A stretch of DNA of 38,965 bases from an uncultured Clostridia bacterium (GTDB taxonomy: Bacteria; Bacillota; Clostridia; Christensenellales; UBA1242). Both the position numbers and the translations under genes were made by a program. The notes beneath the pieces were generated by a model, which was not told the DNA's origin, made no database searches, and saw only the letters and a list, made by a program, of their open reading frames with translations. Positions 1 through 8,300 of the stretch are shown here, one piece after another; position 1 is the first letter of the stretch, and each line of letters starts with the position of its first letter. The stretch covers positions 1 through 38,965 of the forward strand of contig CALVNN010000008.1 in NCBI GenBank assembly GCA_944349765.1, read 5' to 3'.

Positions 1-27
1 GCTCCCCATTTATAAATTTCTGCTATC

Positions 28-56
28 ATTATAATATAAAAGAAATAAACTGTCAA
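28..56 (-). promoter_or_regulatory. Sigma-A-type promoter reading out of the left edge
   Basis: On the minus strand TTGACA (51-56) and TATAAT (28-33) are separated by exactly 17 bp, a perfect consensus. Transcription would start near position 21 and leave the window to the left. The last bases of the window on that strand read GGGGAGC, which could be a ribosome-binding site or the 5' end of a stable RNA. The product is outside the window. Confidence 0.75.
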
Positions 57-265
57 TAGCAAACTAAAGAAAAAAATTCAATTAAATTGTGAGATCTACA
101 ATACATAATCGACAAAAAACGCACAACTAATCTATAATTAAATATAAATTTTTAATGCTTATACTATCATTATATAATTAATACAAATACAAATTTACAT
201 TTGCCTCTTTACAAATATTTCAAATTATGATAACATTAACTTTAGGTAAAGAGGAGGATATTGAA

Positions 266-1147
266 GTGGAATTAATTGATATACCTAAATGTGAAGAGTT
301 AGAAAACGCTGGAACATATGTAGACACTCCACATAGCGACCCATCTACTAGAAAACCAGGTGATATTGTTATTCATCCTATAGATTTTTATTTTACTGTG
401 AAGAATTTGTTGGATTTTGACTATGCCGTAAAATATTACCCAAATTGTGATGATGGCTACCCTGTAAAAGACAAACCAAGAAATGAGCTTGGATTGCACA
501 AATATGGCCCTGGCTATTATGATGGTAGCTATGACGGCAAAGAAGCTAATGAGCGTGCAAACGACTTGATCAAACAGCTCAACACCGCTTTGTCAAAAAA
601 TCCTACTAGTCCAGGGAATGTCGCTTACGCAAGAATCTTAAAGGATACTGGTGATACTACCTATGCTAAGCAGGAAAAAGCCAGAATAGACGCAAATATG
701 TATGTTTATGTGTTTAACTTGCTTCAATCTAATAGATGCGTTTTTGTTTACAACCATCCACACTTCGGGATTAATTGGAAAAGCTTAATTGAAAAAGCCG
801 GGTACGAAAGGTATGAAACATTTATCAGCGAGACTCAACGTGCTTTATTTAACGCAGAGGGTTTGATAAGATTTTTGGATGATGACTATGTGACCTTAAA
901 CCGCCGTGCAGGATATTCACTATCAGTAGCTTGGCATAGAAATGATTTTAAGCCTAACGCTGACGAGATCAAACAATATGTAATGAACCTCAACAACAAA
1001 GAGTTTAATCATAGATATAAATATTGTGCACCTTTGATAGATGGAATATACAACGATATTATTGTAAAAGGCGACATTCCACCTTATGAGAGATTTTTGA
1101 GAGATTATAATTATATAAAGGTATTAAACAAAGAAAGAAATAGATAA
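266..1147 (+). CDS. Hypothetical protein, 293 aa, no recognised family
   Basis: I do not recognise this protein. It is a soluble, fairly polar sequence with no signal peptide, no membrane segment and no familiar catalytic motif. It has several aromatic-rich stretches (KYGPGYYDGSYDG near residues 80-92) and cysteines scattered singly. The reading frame is open from an ATG at 227, but that ATG has no ribosome-binding site, while GAGGAGG at 251-257 lies 8 bases before an in-frame GTG at 266. I therefore place the start at GTG 266 (MELIDIPK). The gene is monocistronic: AT-rich DNA precedes it and a clear terminator follows the stop. The AT-rich upstream stretch has a TATAAT-like box near 171-178 but no good -35 partner. 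Confidence is high that it is a real gene and nil on function. Confidence 0.8.
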   Translation: MELIDIPKCEELENAGTYVDTPHSDPSTRKPGDIVIHPIDFYFTVKNLLDFDYAVKYYPNCDDGYPVKDKPRNELGLHKYGPGYYDGSYDGKEANERANDLIKQLNTALSKNPTSPGNVAYARILKDTGDTTYAKQEKARIDANMYVYVFNLLQSNRCVFVYNHPHFGINWKSLIEKAGYERYETFISETQRALFNAEGLIRFLDDDYVTLNRRAGYSLSVAWHRNDFKPNADEIKQYVMNLNNKEFNHRYKYCAPLIDGIYNDIIVKGDIPPYERFLRDYNYIKVLNKERNR

Positions 1148-1160
1148 ATCTACTTAAAAA

Positions 1161-1195
1161 AACACTTTAACTACAAGCGTTAAGGTGTTTTTTAT
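1161..1195 (+). terminator. Intrinsic terminator of the 266-1147 gene
   Basis: An 11-bp stem, AACACTTTAAC (1161-1171) with GTTAAGGTGTT (1179-1189, one G-T pair), has a 7-base loop and is followed by a T-rich run. Confidence 0.85.
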
Positions 1196-1244
1196 TATAA
1201 GCAAGATACAATAATTTGAAAGTTTTCAAGCAAACATTTTAATC

Positions 1245-1273
1245 TTGACAAACAAAAAATATTTGTTTAAACT
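1245..1273 (+). promoter_or_regulatory. Promoter with internal inverted repeat, upstream of the S51-type gene
   Basis: TTGACA (1245-1250) and TAAACT (1268-1273) are spaced by 17 bp. The spacer is almost entirely occupied by the perfect inverted repeat AAACAAA (1250-1256) / TTTGTTT (1262-1268), a position where a bound repressor would block RNA polymerase. The regulator is unknown. Confidence 0.65.
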
Positions 1274-1336
1274 AATATCGAGACATTTCAAATACGAAAA
1301 AATATCTTAATGATTATTTAAAGTAAAGGAGCAAAT

Positions 1337-2089
1337 ATGATTTTATTTTTGACCAGTGATATTGGAGCGTCAAAACAAGAAAATGGAGTAAGTGTTGCCT
1401 CAAAATTAAACAACACAAACGGTTTTATAGACGAATTGCAAAAATATATAATAAAAGGTGACAACTTTTTATTTGTAGCAAGTAGTCCTAATGCTTTTAA
1501 AATAAATGATTTTTATGCACAACTAACATTTAATGCTTTTAATATTTCTGGATTTGATTTTAAAAATTTGCAGATATTAGATTCTAGAAACCAGCATAAT
1601 GCGGAGAATTTAGTCAAAGAAGCAAGCATAGTTTTTCTAGCAGGTGGAGACACTAGGAGTGAAATGCAATTTTTTGACGAAATAAACCTATCAAATTTAT
1701 TAAAACAATATCCTAATATCATAGTCGGACAAAGTGCTGGAGCAATGAATTTAGCTGAAGAAGTTTATAGTCCTCCTGAAAACGAAGAAGAAATCAACAA
1801 TACAAGATATTTCACTGGTCTTGGGTTAACCAAAATTAACGTTGAGCCACATTTTAAGAATACTCCAAACTTTGGCGAAACTGACATTTTACAAAAAACA
1901 CTACTTGAAGATAGCAAGAAAAAACCTTTTATAGCTATAACTGATGGTAGCTACATTGTGGACAACGGACTAGAACAAAATATTTTTGGTGAAGCTTACA
2001 CTTTTGAAAATGGAACTTATAATCAAATATGTAAAAATGGCGAATATGTAAAACTTAATTCTACATTTGAAAATAAAAATGAATTATAA
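1337..2089 (+). CDS. Peptidase family S51-like protein (dipeptidase E / cyanophycinase fold)
   Basis: The 250-residue protein has the layout of peptidase family S51, which uses a class I glutamine-amidotransferase-like fold with a serine nucleophile. Visible marks are LAGGDT at residues 101-106, the nucleophile elbow GQSAGA with Ser133 in the middle, and EPHF at 170-173, where the family usually carries its histidine. Family members hydrolyse aspartyl dipeptides (dipeptidase E) or related substrates; the exact substrate cannot be read from this sequence. There is no signal peptide, so it should be cytoplasmic. AAAGGAG lies 6 bases before the ATG. It stands alone between its own promoter and a terminator. 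The length is normal for the family (about 230-250). Confidence 0.85.
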   Translation: MILFLTSDIGASKQENGVSVASKLNNTNGFIDELQKYIIKGDNFLFVASSPNAFKINDFYAQLTFNAFNISGFDFKNLQILDSRNQHNAENLVKEASIVFLAGGDTRSEMQFFDEINLSNLLKQYPNIIVGQSAGAMNLAEEVYSPPENEEEINNTRYFTGLGLTKINVEPHFKNTPNFGETDILQKTLLEDSKKKPFIAITDGSYIVDNGLEQNIFGEAYTFENGTYNQICKNGEYVKLNSTFENKNEL

Positions 2090-2096
2090 ATAGAAA

Positions 2097-2134
2097 AAAA
2101 GATAATGTCATCAAAAACATTATCTTTTATTTTT
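2097..2134. terminator. Bidirectional intrinsic terminator
   Basis: A perfect 12-bp stem AAAAGATAATGT (2097-2108) / ACATTATCTTTT (2117-2128) has an 8-base loop and runs of T on both strands. It can end both the S51-type gene (plus) and the small peptide gene (minus). Confidence 0.85.
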
Positions 2135-2180
2135 CACTTCAATATGCTAAAACTAGTCACTTTGTTTACTTTAATATTTT

Positions 2181-2279
2181 TTAATAACCTAAGTACGCAA
2201 AGGTTGCACTTATAATGAGGCCTAGTGATAATACTATCAATAAACAAGATAATAAAGCAGTATTTCTTTTTGTCTTCAT
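2181..2279 (-). CDS. 32-residue single-pass membrane peptide resembling a SipW-type leader
   Basis: This is a 33-codon reading frame that starts with ATG at 2279, preceded by GGGGGAT at a good distance, and ends at TAA 2181. The product has a charged start (MKTKRNT), one hydrophobic segment at about residues 8-24, and the end SATFAYLGY. The last part resembles the signal segment of TasA/camelysin-type proteins, where the membrane segment is followed by A-Y-F-T; the gene at 10248-11381 has such a leader (ITYAFFTD). Here translation stops right after that motif. It has its own well-formed promoter (2327-2355) and a terminator downstream, so it appears to be expressed as a micro-protein. It could be a functional small membrane peptide or the stub of a lost surface protein. 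Confidence 0.6.
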   Translation of the reverse strand: MKTKRNTALLSCLLIVLSLGLIISATFAYLGY

Positions 2280-2326
2280 AAATCCCCCTTTATCCGAAAC
2301 ATATTCAGATATATCGTATATGATAT

Positions 2327-2355
2327 AGTATAACTAAAAACGAAAGTATTTGCAA
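2327..2355 (-). promoter_or_regulatory. Promoter for the 32-residue peptide
   Basis: On the minus strand, TTGCAA (2350-2355) is followed after 17 bp by TATACT (2327-2332). The predicted start is about 40 bases before the ATG at 2279. The leader is AT-rich. Confidence 0.7.
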
Positions 2356-2379
2356 ATAAATAACTCGTATTTTTATAAA

Positions 2380-2417
2380 TTTCTAAAAAAATAAAAACAA
2401 AGGCCTTTTAGCCTTTG
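2380..2417 (-). terminator. Intrinsic terminator after ypeB
   Basis: A stem CAAAGGC/GCCTTTG (2398-2404 with 2411-2417) has a 6-base loop and on the minus strand runs into a long T-rich tract. It lies 8 bases past the ypeB stop. Confidence 0.85.
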
Positions 2418-2425
2418 AAATTTTT

Positions 2426-3832
2426 TTATTCAGTTAATGTTCCTTCGTCGGTAGCTACGACTTTGAGTACACGCTCTTCTTCGCCTGTGATAGCATTGAT
2501 GAAGACATAGTAGGTATCCCCATAATATTCGCACTCAAACTCATAAGCTAGCACTTCACCACCATACTCAAGAGGCATAATACATAGCCTTTGGTCATTG
2601 ATATTAAGCACTAAGTCTATCATATCACGGGCTTCAGTAGCACCTATGACTGGAGTGGTCTCAGTACGTTCGGTATGGTTGTATGCGTAGTTTTGAGCTT
2701 CCCAACCTATGATAGTGCCAGTCGACATCTCTATTTTGACCTTGATAAGGTCTGGATAGTATATCACATCATCAATGACAGGAGCAAGATTTATAAAGCA
2801 AATACCCTGCAAATCCTCAGACCAAACACTTTGCATATCAGATAGAGTCAATTTGGTAGCAAAGTCTTCAGCTAATTGTTCACAACCAGCTACATCTACC
2901 GAGATGGTCTCACTCTGTCCGCCGTAAGAGCTAAGCGTCAACAAAAACCCGCCCTTTTTAGTGATTTGTACAAAGAACATACGTTCATCGGCAGTAACCT
3001 CAAAATCATAAGTTTCAAAAATACCATTTGTTTCATTTGAAAAATTTACTTCGGCATTTTCAAAGTCATCGAAAATATTTTGGACAATGGTAGTAGCTTC
3101 TTCTTCGGAAATCTCCTCTCCAGTTAACCCCTTTATCTCTCTATTATAAAGGCTGTCTGAAAAAGGTCCATCAAATATCATAGACGGATAAGTTATACTA
3201 TCAGAGCTAATCCCTGTAAAGTTTGAAGAGAAATTAGTCAACCCCTCTTCATTAAAGTCACTGTTATTAAGGATACTATAACCATTCAATAGCTTAGTAA
3301 CTATAGAGTTTAACGCAGCCTTAAGCTCCAAAGTAATATCACGAAGCTCGCTAATTTGCTCCTTTTCTTCTTGAGTTAATAAATCATCACTAGCTATTAG
3401 GCTAGTGCAATAACCATCCATTTGATTTATAAATTTGACACCTTCATTTACAGTATTGACGCCTACAGGCAAAGTACCAAAATTATTTTGGGCGTATTTA
3501 CAGTTATCAGACACCAACTGCAAATACTTTTGCTGTAAGGCTTGATTATTGCTTACTTGCACCTTGCTAAGATTTAATTCAATATCATTTACATTATCTA
3601 ATAATTCATAAAAAGTCTTTTTATAAGAAGACTCTATGGTATTGCCATAGGTGCTGGCAAGATTGTTGCTATTTATAAATAACGCACCAAAAGTAACCAT
3701 CCCTACTACAAATACTCCGCACAATATGGCAAGCACCAGTACGGCAGTATTAGTTTTCTTTTTTGCTTTAGTATTAGTATTAGAATTATTCGAACCGCTA
3801 GGTCCGTTGGTAAGTTTTACTTTATCTTCCAT
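2426..3832 (-). CDS. ypeB: Germination protein YpeB
   Basis: YpeB is the partner that spores need to store and stabilise the cortex-lytic enzyme SleB; it sits at the inner spore membrane. The 468-residue protein has a low-complexity Ser/Asn/Lys-rich start, one membrane segment (about residues 29-53), a helical region, the family signature PSMIFDGPFSD (near 215-225), and a C-terminal half with PepSY-like repeats, two of which end in the typical 'TGTIIGWEA' and 'ITGEEERVL' strands. AAGGAG precedes the ATG by 7 bases and overlaps the sleB stop region; the gap to sleB is 12 bp, so the two are co-transcribed and probably coupled. The length is close to the Bacillus protein (about 450). Confidence 0.93.
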   Translation of the reverse strand: MEDKVKLTNGPSGSNNSNTNTKAKKKTNTAVLVLAILCGVFVVGMVTFGALFINSNNLASTYGNTIESSYKKTFYELLDNVNDIELNLSKVQVSNNQALQQKYLQLVSDNCKYAQNNFGTLPVGVNTVNEGVKFINQMDGYCTSLIASDDLLTQEEKEQISELRDITLELKAALNSIVTKLLNGYSILNNSDFNEEGLTNFSSNFTGISSDSITYPSMIFDGPFSDSLYNREIKGLTGEEISEEEATTIVQNIFDDFENAEVNFSNETNGIFETYDFEVTADERMFFVQITKKGGFLLTLSSYGGQSETISVDVAGCEQLAEDFATKLTLSDMQSVWSEDLQGICFINLAPVIDDVIYYPDLIKVKIEMSTGTIIGWEAQNYAYNHTERTETTPVIGATEARDMIDLVLNINDQRLCIMPLEYGGEVLAYEFECEYYGDTYYVFINAITGEEERVLKVVATDEGTLTE

Positions 3833-3844
3833 TTACTCATCTCC

Positions 3845-4534
3845 TTATCTTGCAAACGTATGGTTACCGATAACAACGGTCACCTCTCTTGACCATATCC
3901 AACTGCTCGTAGCTGTCGCTGGATTGTAATAATAGATACTACCATAAGTAGGGTCCCAACCATTAAGTGCATCACGTGCCGCTTGATACGCTGTGCTGTC
4001 TGGCTCTAGGTTTATCTGTCCGTCATGCACTGCTGTAAACGCCCAAGGCTGATAGATAACACCACTTATAGTATTTGGAAAAGCTGGATCAGCTACACGA
4101 TTTAATATAACCGCTCCGACCGCGACCTGCCCTACATAAGACTCTCCACGTGCTTCAGCATATATACATTTTGCAAGTAAATACAAGTCGCTATTGCTTG
4201 TATTGTAATTACTACTATACGCTGATAAGGTCATACCTAGTGCTTTGGCTGTGATAGGTCCGACTGTACCAGTCTGCTCTATGCCATTTACTCGTTGGAA
4301 ATATTTCACCGCCTCAGTCGTCAGTGGCCCGTAGTAACCAGTAATAGGTCCGTCAAAATATCCCCATCTTTTGAGCTTATCTTGCACTATCTTTACCTCT
4401 TCTGTAGTTAGTGTGGCTGTAGTTTCTGCTTCCACCTGATAATCATTTGTATTATCTTTTAGCATAAACGCCGTCGTAACACCCATTCCTATTATGAGTG
4501 CCACTACAAAAAATCTGTTTAAAATTTTTTTCAT
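3845..4534 (-). CDS. sleB: Spore cortex-lytic enzyme SleB
   Basis: SleB is a lytic transglycosylase that cleaves muramic-delta-lactam-containing spore cortex during germination. The 229-residue protein shows an N-terminal signal/membrane segment (residues 7-24), a peptidoglycan-binding domain with the repeat signature 'GYFDGPITGYYGPLTTEAV' (about 58-76), and a C-terminal SleB-type hydrolase domain. The domain contains 'IYAEARGE' with the expected catalytic Glu and 'GQVAVGAVILNR', and ends 'SREVTVVIGNHTFAR'. AAGGAG lies 6 bases before the ATG. It heads the sleB-ypeB pair, the standard arrangement in spore formers. A forespore (sigma-G) promoter would be expected upstream, but I could not find a convincing match in 4535-4649. 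Confidence 0.94.
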   Translation of the reverse strand: MKKILNRFFVVALIIGMGVTTAFMLKDNTNDYQVEAETTATLTTEEVKIVQDKLKRWGYFDGPITGYYGPLTTEAVKYFQRVNGIEQTGTVGPITAKALGMTLSAYSSNYNTSNSDLYLLAKCIYAEARGESYVGQVAVGAVILNRVADPAFPNTISGVIYQPWAFTAVHDGQINLEPDSTAYQAARDALNGWDPTYGSIYYYNPATATSSWIWSREVTVVIGNHTFAR

Positions 4535-4649
4535 AAATTCTCCTTAACGATTTGTTTGTAAATGTCAAAAGTCAACTAACCTTTTTAAAGCCCAAAAGTT
4601 AGTAGATGTTTATTTTAATGAAAAGATATAATCCTAATCAGATACCCGC

Positions 4650-5189
4650 TTACAACTTTCCATTATTTATAAACTGCTGAATTATTGACACTATTTTTGA
4701 TTTATATACCACCCCTTTCCCATTTGTATACTCACTATTTACAAAGCATAGTGGAGGATACACCACACACCACCAGTTGTCACCCTTAGCCTCGCCTAGC
4801 TCTATTATAAGTGCATCATAGTATCCACTCTCCACTACATACCCCTCATAGCTCCTTACTGGAAAGTACTCATTATTTATAATAGGATTGCTCTCATACT
4901 CAAAGCCTTCTGCCTTAAGTATCCTATCAGCTATTACCTTTATCTCTACCAAATTATCACCTATTACACGCTTCGCCTCATCAAAACTAGTAATATCAGC
5001 AACAATAGGCGTCAAATACTTGACCACCTCGTCTTTTATCTCATATTTAACTGACTGGTCGATACTCGAATTGCTATTTGCCCTAATATGTAATCTAAGT
5101 AACGTACTATCCTCACCGTCGCCGCTACCAACCACCGCGATAACCACCATAACAATCACCGCCACCATACCAATTAAAAACTTCTGCAT
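4650..5189 (-). CDS. spoIIR: Stage II sporulation protein R
   Basis: SpoIIR is made in the forespore and exported; it triggers SpoIIGA to process pro-sigma-E in the mother cell. The hallmark is 'LRLHIRANSNSSIDQSVK' just after the N-terminal membrane segment (MQKFLIGMVAVIVMVVIAVV), followed by the conserved 'VVYPPLCFV' region near the C-terminus. A longer frame begins at a TTG at 5222, but that codon lies inside the predicted sigma-F -10 element (5221-5230) and would be upstream of the transcript start. The ATG at 5189 is preceded by GAGGTGAT, so I use it (179 residues). The Bacillus protein is about 224 residues, so this one is somewhat short. Confidence 0.92.
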   Translation of the reverse strand: MQKFLIGMVAVIVMVVIAVVGSGDGEDSTLLRLHIRANSNSSIDQSVKYEIKDEVVKYLTPIVADITSFDEAKRVIGDNLVEIKVIADRILKAEGFEYESNPIINNEYFPVRSYEGYVVESGYYDALIIELGEAKGDNWWCVVYPPLCFVNSEYTNGKGVVYKSKIVSIIQQFINNGKL

Positions 5190-5220
5190 CCAATCACCTC
5201 TATGTACCTTAATTGACCTC

Positions 5221-5250
5221 AATTATCCCCATCTTTTTAAAATATATACA
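5221..5250 (-). promoter_or_regulatory. Sigma-F-like forespore promoter of spoIIR
   Basis: On the minus strand TGTATA (5245-5250), a 14-bp spacer, and GGGGATAATT (5221-5230) match the established sigma-F pattern (wGCATA-like -35; GGnnAnAnT -10). spoIIR is a classic sigma-F target, which supports the reading. The predicted start is about 25 bases before ATG 5189. Confidence 0.6.
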
Positions 5251-5258
5251 TACATTCA

Positions 5259-5289
5259 CAAAAAAAAGAGAGCAAATCTTTCCGCTCCC
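5259..5289 (-). terminator. Probable terminator after the leucine-rich-repeat gene
   Basis: On the minus strand GGGAGCG (5283-5289) pairs with TGCTCTC (5268-5274) including two G-T pairs, and is followed by TCT and a run of T. It separates the surface-protein gene from spoIIR. A second run of T at 5300-5307 may add to it. Confidence 0.55.
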
Positions 5290-5362
5290 TTAAACACAAA
5301 AAAAAGAGCAACAAAGTTTTTCACCCGTCACTCTTAAATATAAGTTACTTATGTATTTAAAA

Positions 5363-8300
5363 TTAAGCACAATAATATTCAGTAGCACCAGCCAATCTAT
5401 AATAAGTAACACTGTTGTAAGTAGTACTCTCTAAAGTTCCATTAGAGTTAGATACTACACTCCAAGTCTGACCACCCAAAGCTGTGATGATATCACTATC
5501 ACTCACTTTAACAAGTATTCTACTTGCACTTAAACCTTTACCCGTAGCCAACGTCTGCACTGCCTCAGTCTCACAAAACATATAGAAGTAAGAACCATCA
5601 AATGCATTAGAACCTATGTACGTTACACTACTTGGAATAACCATACTTATTAAACTTGTACAATCTTGGAAAACATACATATCTAAAAATGTAACACTAT
5701 TTGGAATAACTACGTTTGTTAAGCTGGTACATTCTTTAAAAGCAGCACTATTTATCTGTCGTACACTATTAGGTATAGTAATATTAGTTAAACTACTGCA
5801 TCCTTGAAATGCATAAGCATCTATCCTTGTTACTGTATTAGGAATATTTACATTAGCCAAACTAGTACATGCATTAAATATCGAATAACCTATATTCTTT
5901 ATACCATTTCCTAAGGTAACACTAGTTAAGCCGGTACACCCATCAAAGGCGTAACTACCTATATCCGATACATTATCTGGTATTGTGATATTTATTAAAC
6001 TAGTGCAATCTCTGAATGCAGAATCTTCAATACTAGTCACTGTACTTGGAATAATTGTATTTTTACACCCCATCAATAGCGTATTAGTAGACGTCTCAAT
6101 AATAGCATTACTCCCATTTCCGCTATTATATGTCGTGTTATTTGAATCAACAACTATACTCAACAAACCAGAGCACCCACGTAAAGCGTAAGGTTTTATG
6201 CTCGTTACACTGTCTGGAATAGTTATACTCGTTAAATTTGTACACATGTAGAAAGCGTATTGATTGATAATATTTATAGCAGGTATATCATTCGCTGTGG
6301 TTGTATCAACATCCTTCAACCCCACCAAATATTTTTCATTGTCATAATTATAAATATAATATTTATTGTCAGTATCAAACTCACCAACCACACTTTCACC
6401 AGCATTTGTGTTTACTATTTCAATAGCGTAATAACCGGTATACCCATTTGTTGCATTATTTGCTATTGTCAAAGTACTATTATTTATTACCTGAACTAAG
6501 CGATAACAGTCCTTAAACGCATTGTTGCCTATGCTCGCAACACTATCTGGGATTGTTAAACTTGTAAAACCATTGCAACCACTAAAAGCTGAATAACTTA
6601 TACTTGTTACACCATCTGGAATAATTAATTCTCCCGTCAAGTTTCTACAACCATAAAAGACATAGCTACCTAAACTTGTTATACCACTTGGAATAACTAA
6701 TTCTCCTGTTAAGCTGCTACAACCATAAAAAGCATAATCCCCTATACTTGTAACACCATCTGGAATTGTGATACTTATTAAACCACTACATCCACGGAAA
6801 GCCCAAGCTCCGATGCTCGTTACACCATCTGGGATTGCTATACTTGTTAAGCCACTACATCCATAAAAAGTAGTACCATTTATAACTGTTACACCTTCTG
6901 GGATGATTAATTCACCCTTCAAGCCACTACAGCCATAAAAAGCCCCAGACCCTATGGTTGTTACATTTTTAGGTATATCTACGCTTAAAAGGCCAGTACA
7001 TCTTCTAAACGCACAAGCACCAATACTCGTTACACCATTTGAAATATCTACACTTGTTAAACCAACACAGTCATTAAAAGCATAATCGCCTATACTCGCG
7101 CATAAGCTATCAGTTACAAACTCAACCGTAGTAATGTTTGGTACTTGAAAAGCATTGGCAGCATTGTAACTATTACAAAATAAATACGCTGGAATCCTGG
7201 TCACCTTCGAACCTATGGTAACTTTTATCCCATTAGTTTCCTCACCAGCACGAAAAAATGCGGAATTTTGAGATGATAAATCGGTACAGTTTATAGCATT
7301 AAATTGTATACTCGTTAATAGTCTACAATTATTAAAAGCTTGATCTCCTATACTTGTTACACCTTCGCCTAGTATTAAACTGGTCGCACTACTACAATTC
7401 AGAAATGCATTCTCTCCTATACTTGTTACATTATTTGGTATTGTAATAGTTACCAAACTATTACACCCACTAAAAGCATAATCCATTATACTCAAAACAC
7501 CACTACCAATCGTTAGGTTTTTTAATCGAATACAACCAGAGAACGCGGAAGTTCCTATACTTGATACTTTATTTGGGATAACTACACTAGTTAAATAATT
7601 GCACCCACTGAAAGCACTATTACCAATGCTTGTTAAATCACCACCAAGGGATATACTATTTAATGCAGAGCAACCATAAAACGCATAATTTCCAATTCCC
7701 TTACATATACTCTCAGGCTCGAATTCTAACATAGTGATATTAGGATCATAAATAGTATTACCAGGATAAAATAGATATGCTGGTATATTCTCAACATTCT
7801 TTCCTATAGTAACGGTTATACCAGTAGAATTACCCCCGACATTATTAAATGCATTATTGTTATAACTAGACAAATCAGCACAATTTATCGCGTTATAATT
7901 TATCTTTATTAATCCCGTACAATCTTTAAAAGCAGAATTACCTATACTTATTACACCTTCTGGAATTGTTATACTCGTCAACTCTCTACAACCATTAAAA
8001 ACACCAGTGTCAAGCGTTGTAATTGTATTTGGTATTTTAACACTTGTAAGTTTGGATTTGTTACTAAAAGCATAATATCCCAATTCCGTTACTGGATATA
8101 CGTCATCATCAACCATGCGATTATCTGCTATTATAACATCAGTGTCTACAACTGTTGGATATCCACTCCCAGAAGAACCAGTACCAACCATACACGCATT
8201 TTCATTTGTAATTTTTGTGTATTGCACGCCACTGGTTACTGACTCTACATATACCTGCTGTCCATTAATTAAGAGATCCGTCAAAGCGATACTATTTTCC

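Noticed and set aside
1-20. tRNA gene end at the left edge (GCTCCCCA resembles the tRNA-Asn end)
   Set aside because: Read on either strand there is no T-arm or anticodon arm next to it within the window. The similarity is 8 bases only; the strong promoter facing the edge is the only supported feature.
4535-4649. Sigma-G promoter for sleB
   Set aside because: sleB is expected under sigma-G, but I found no pair of GNATR and CATNNTA boxes with correct spacing.
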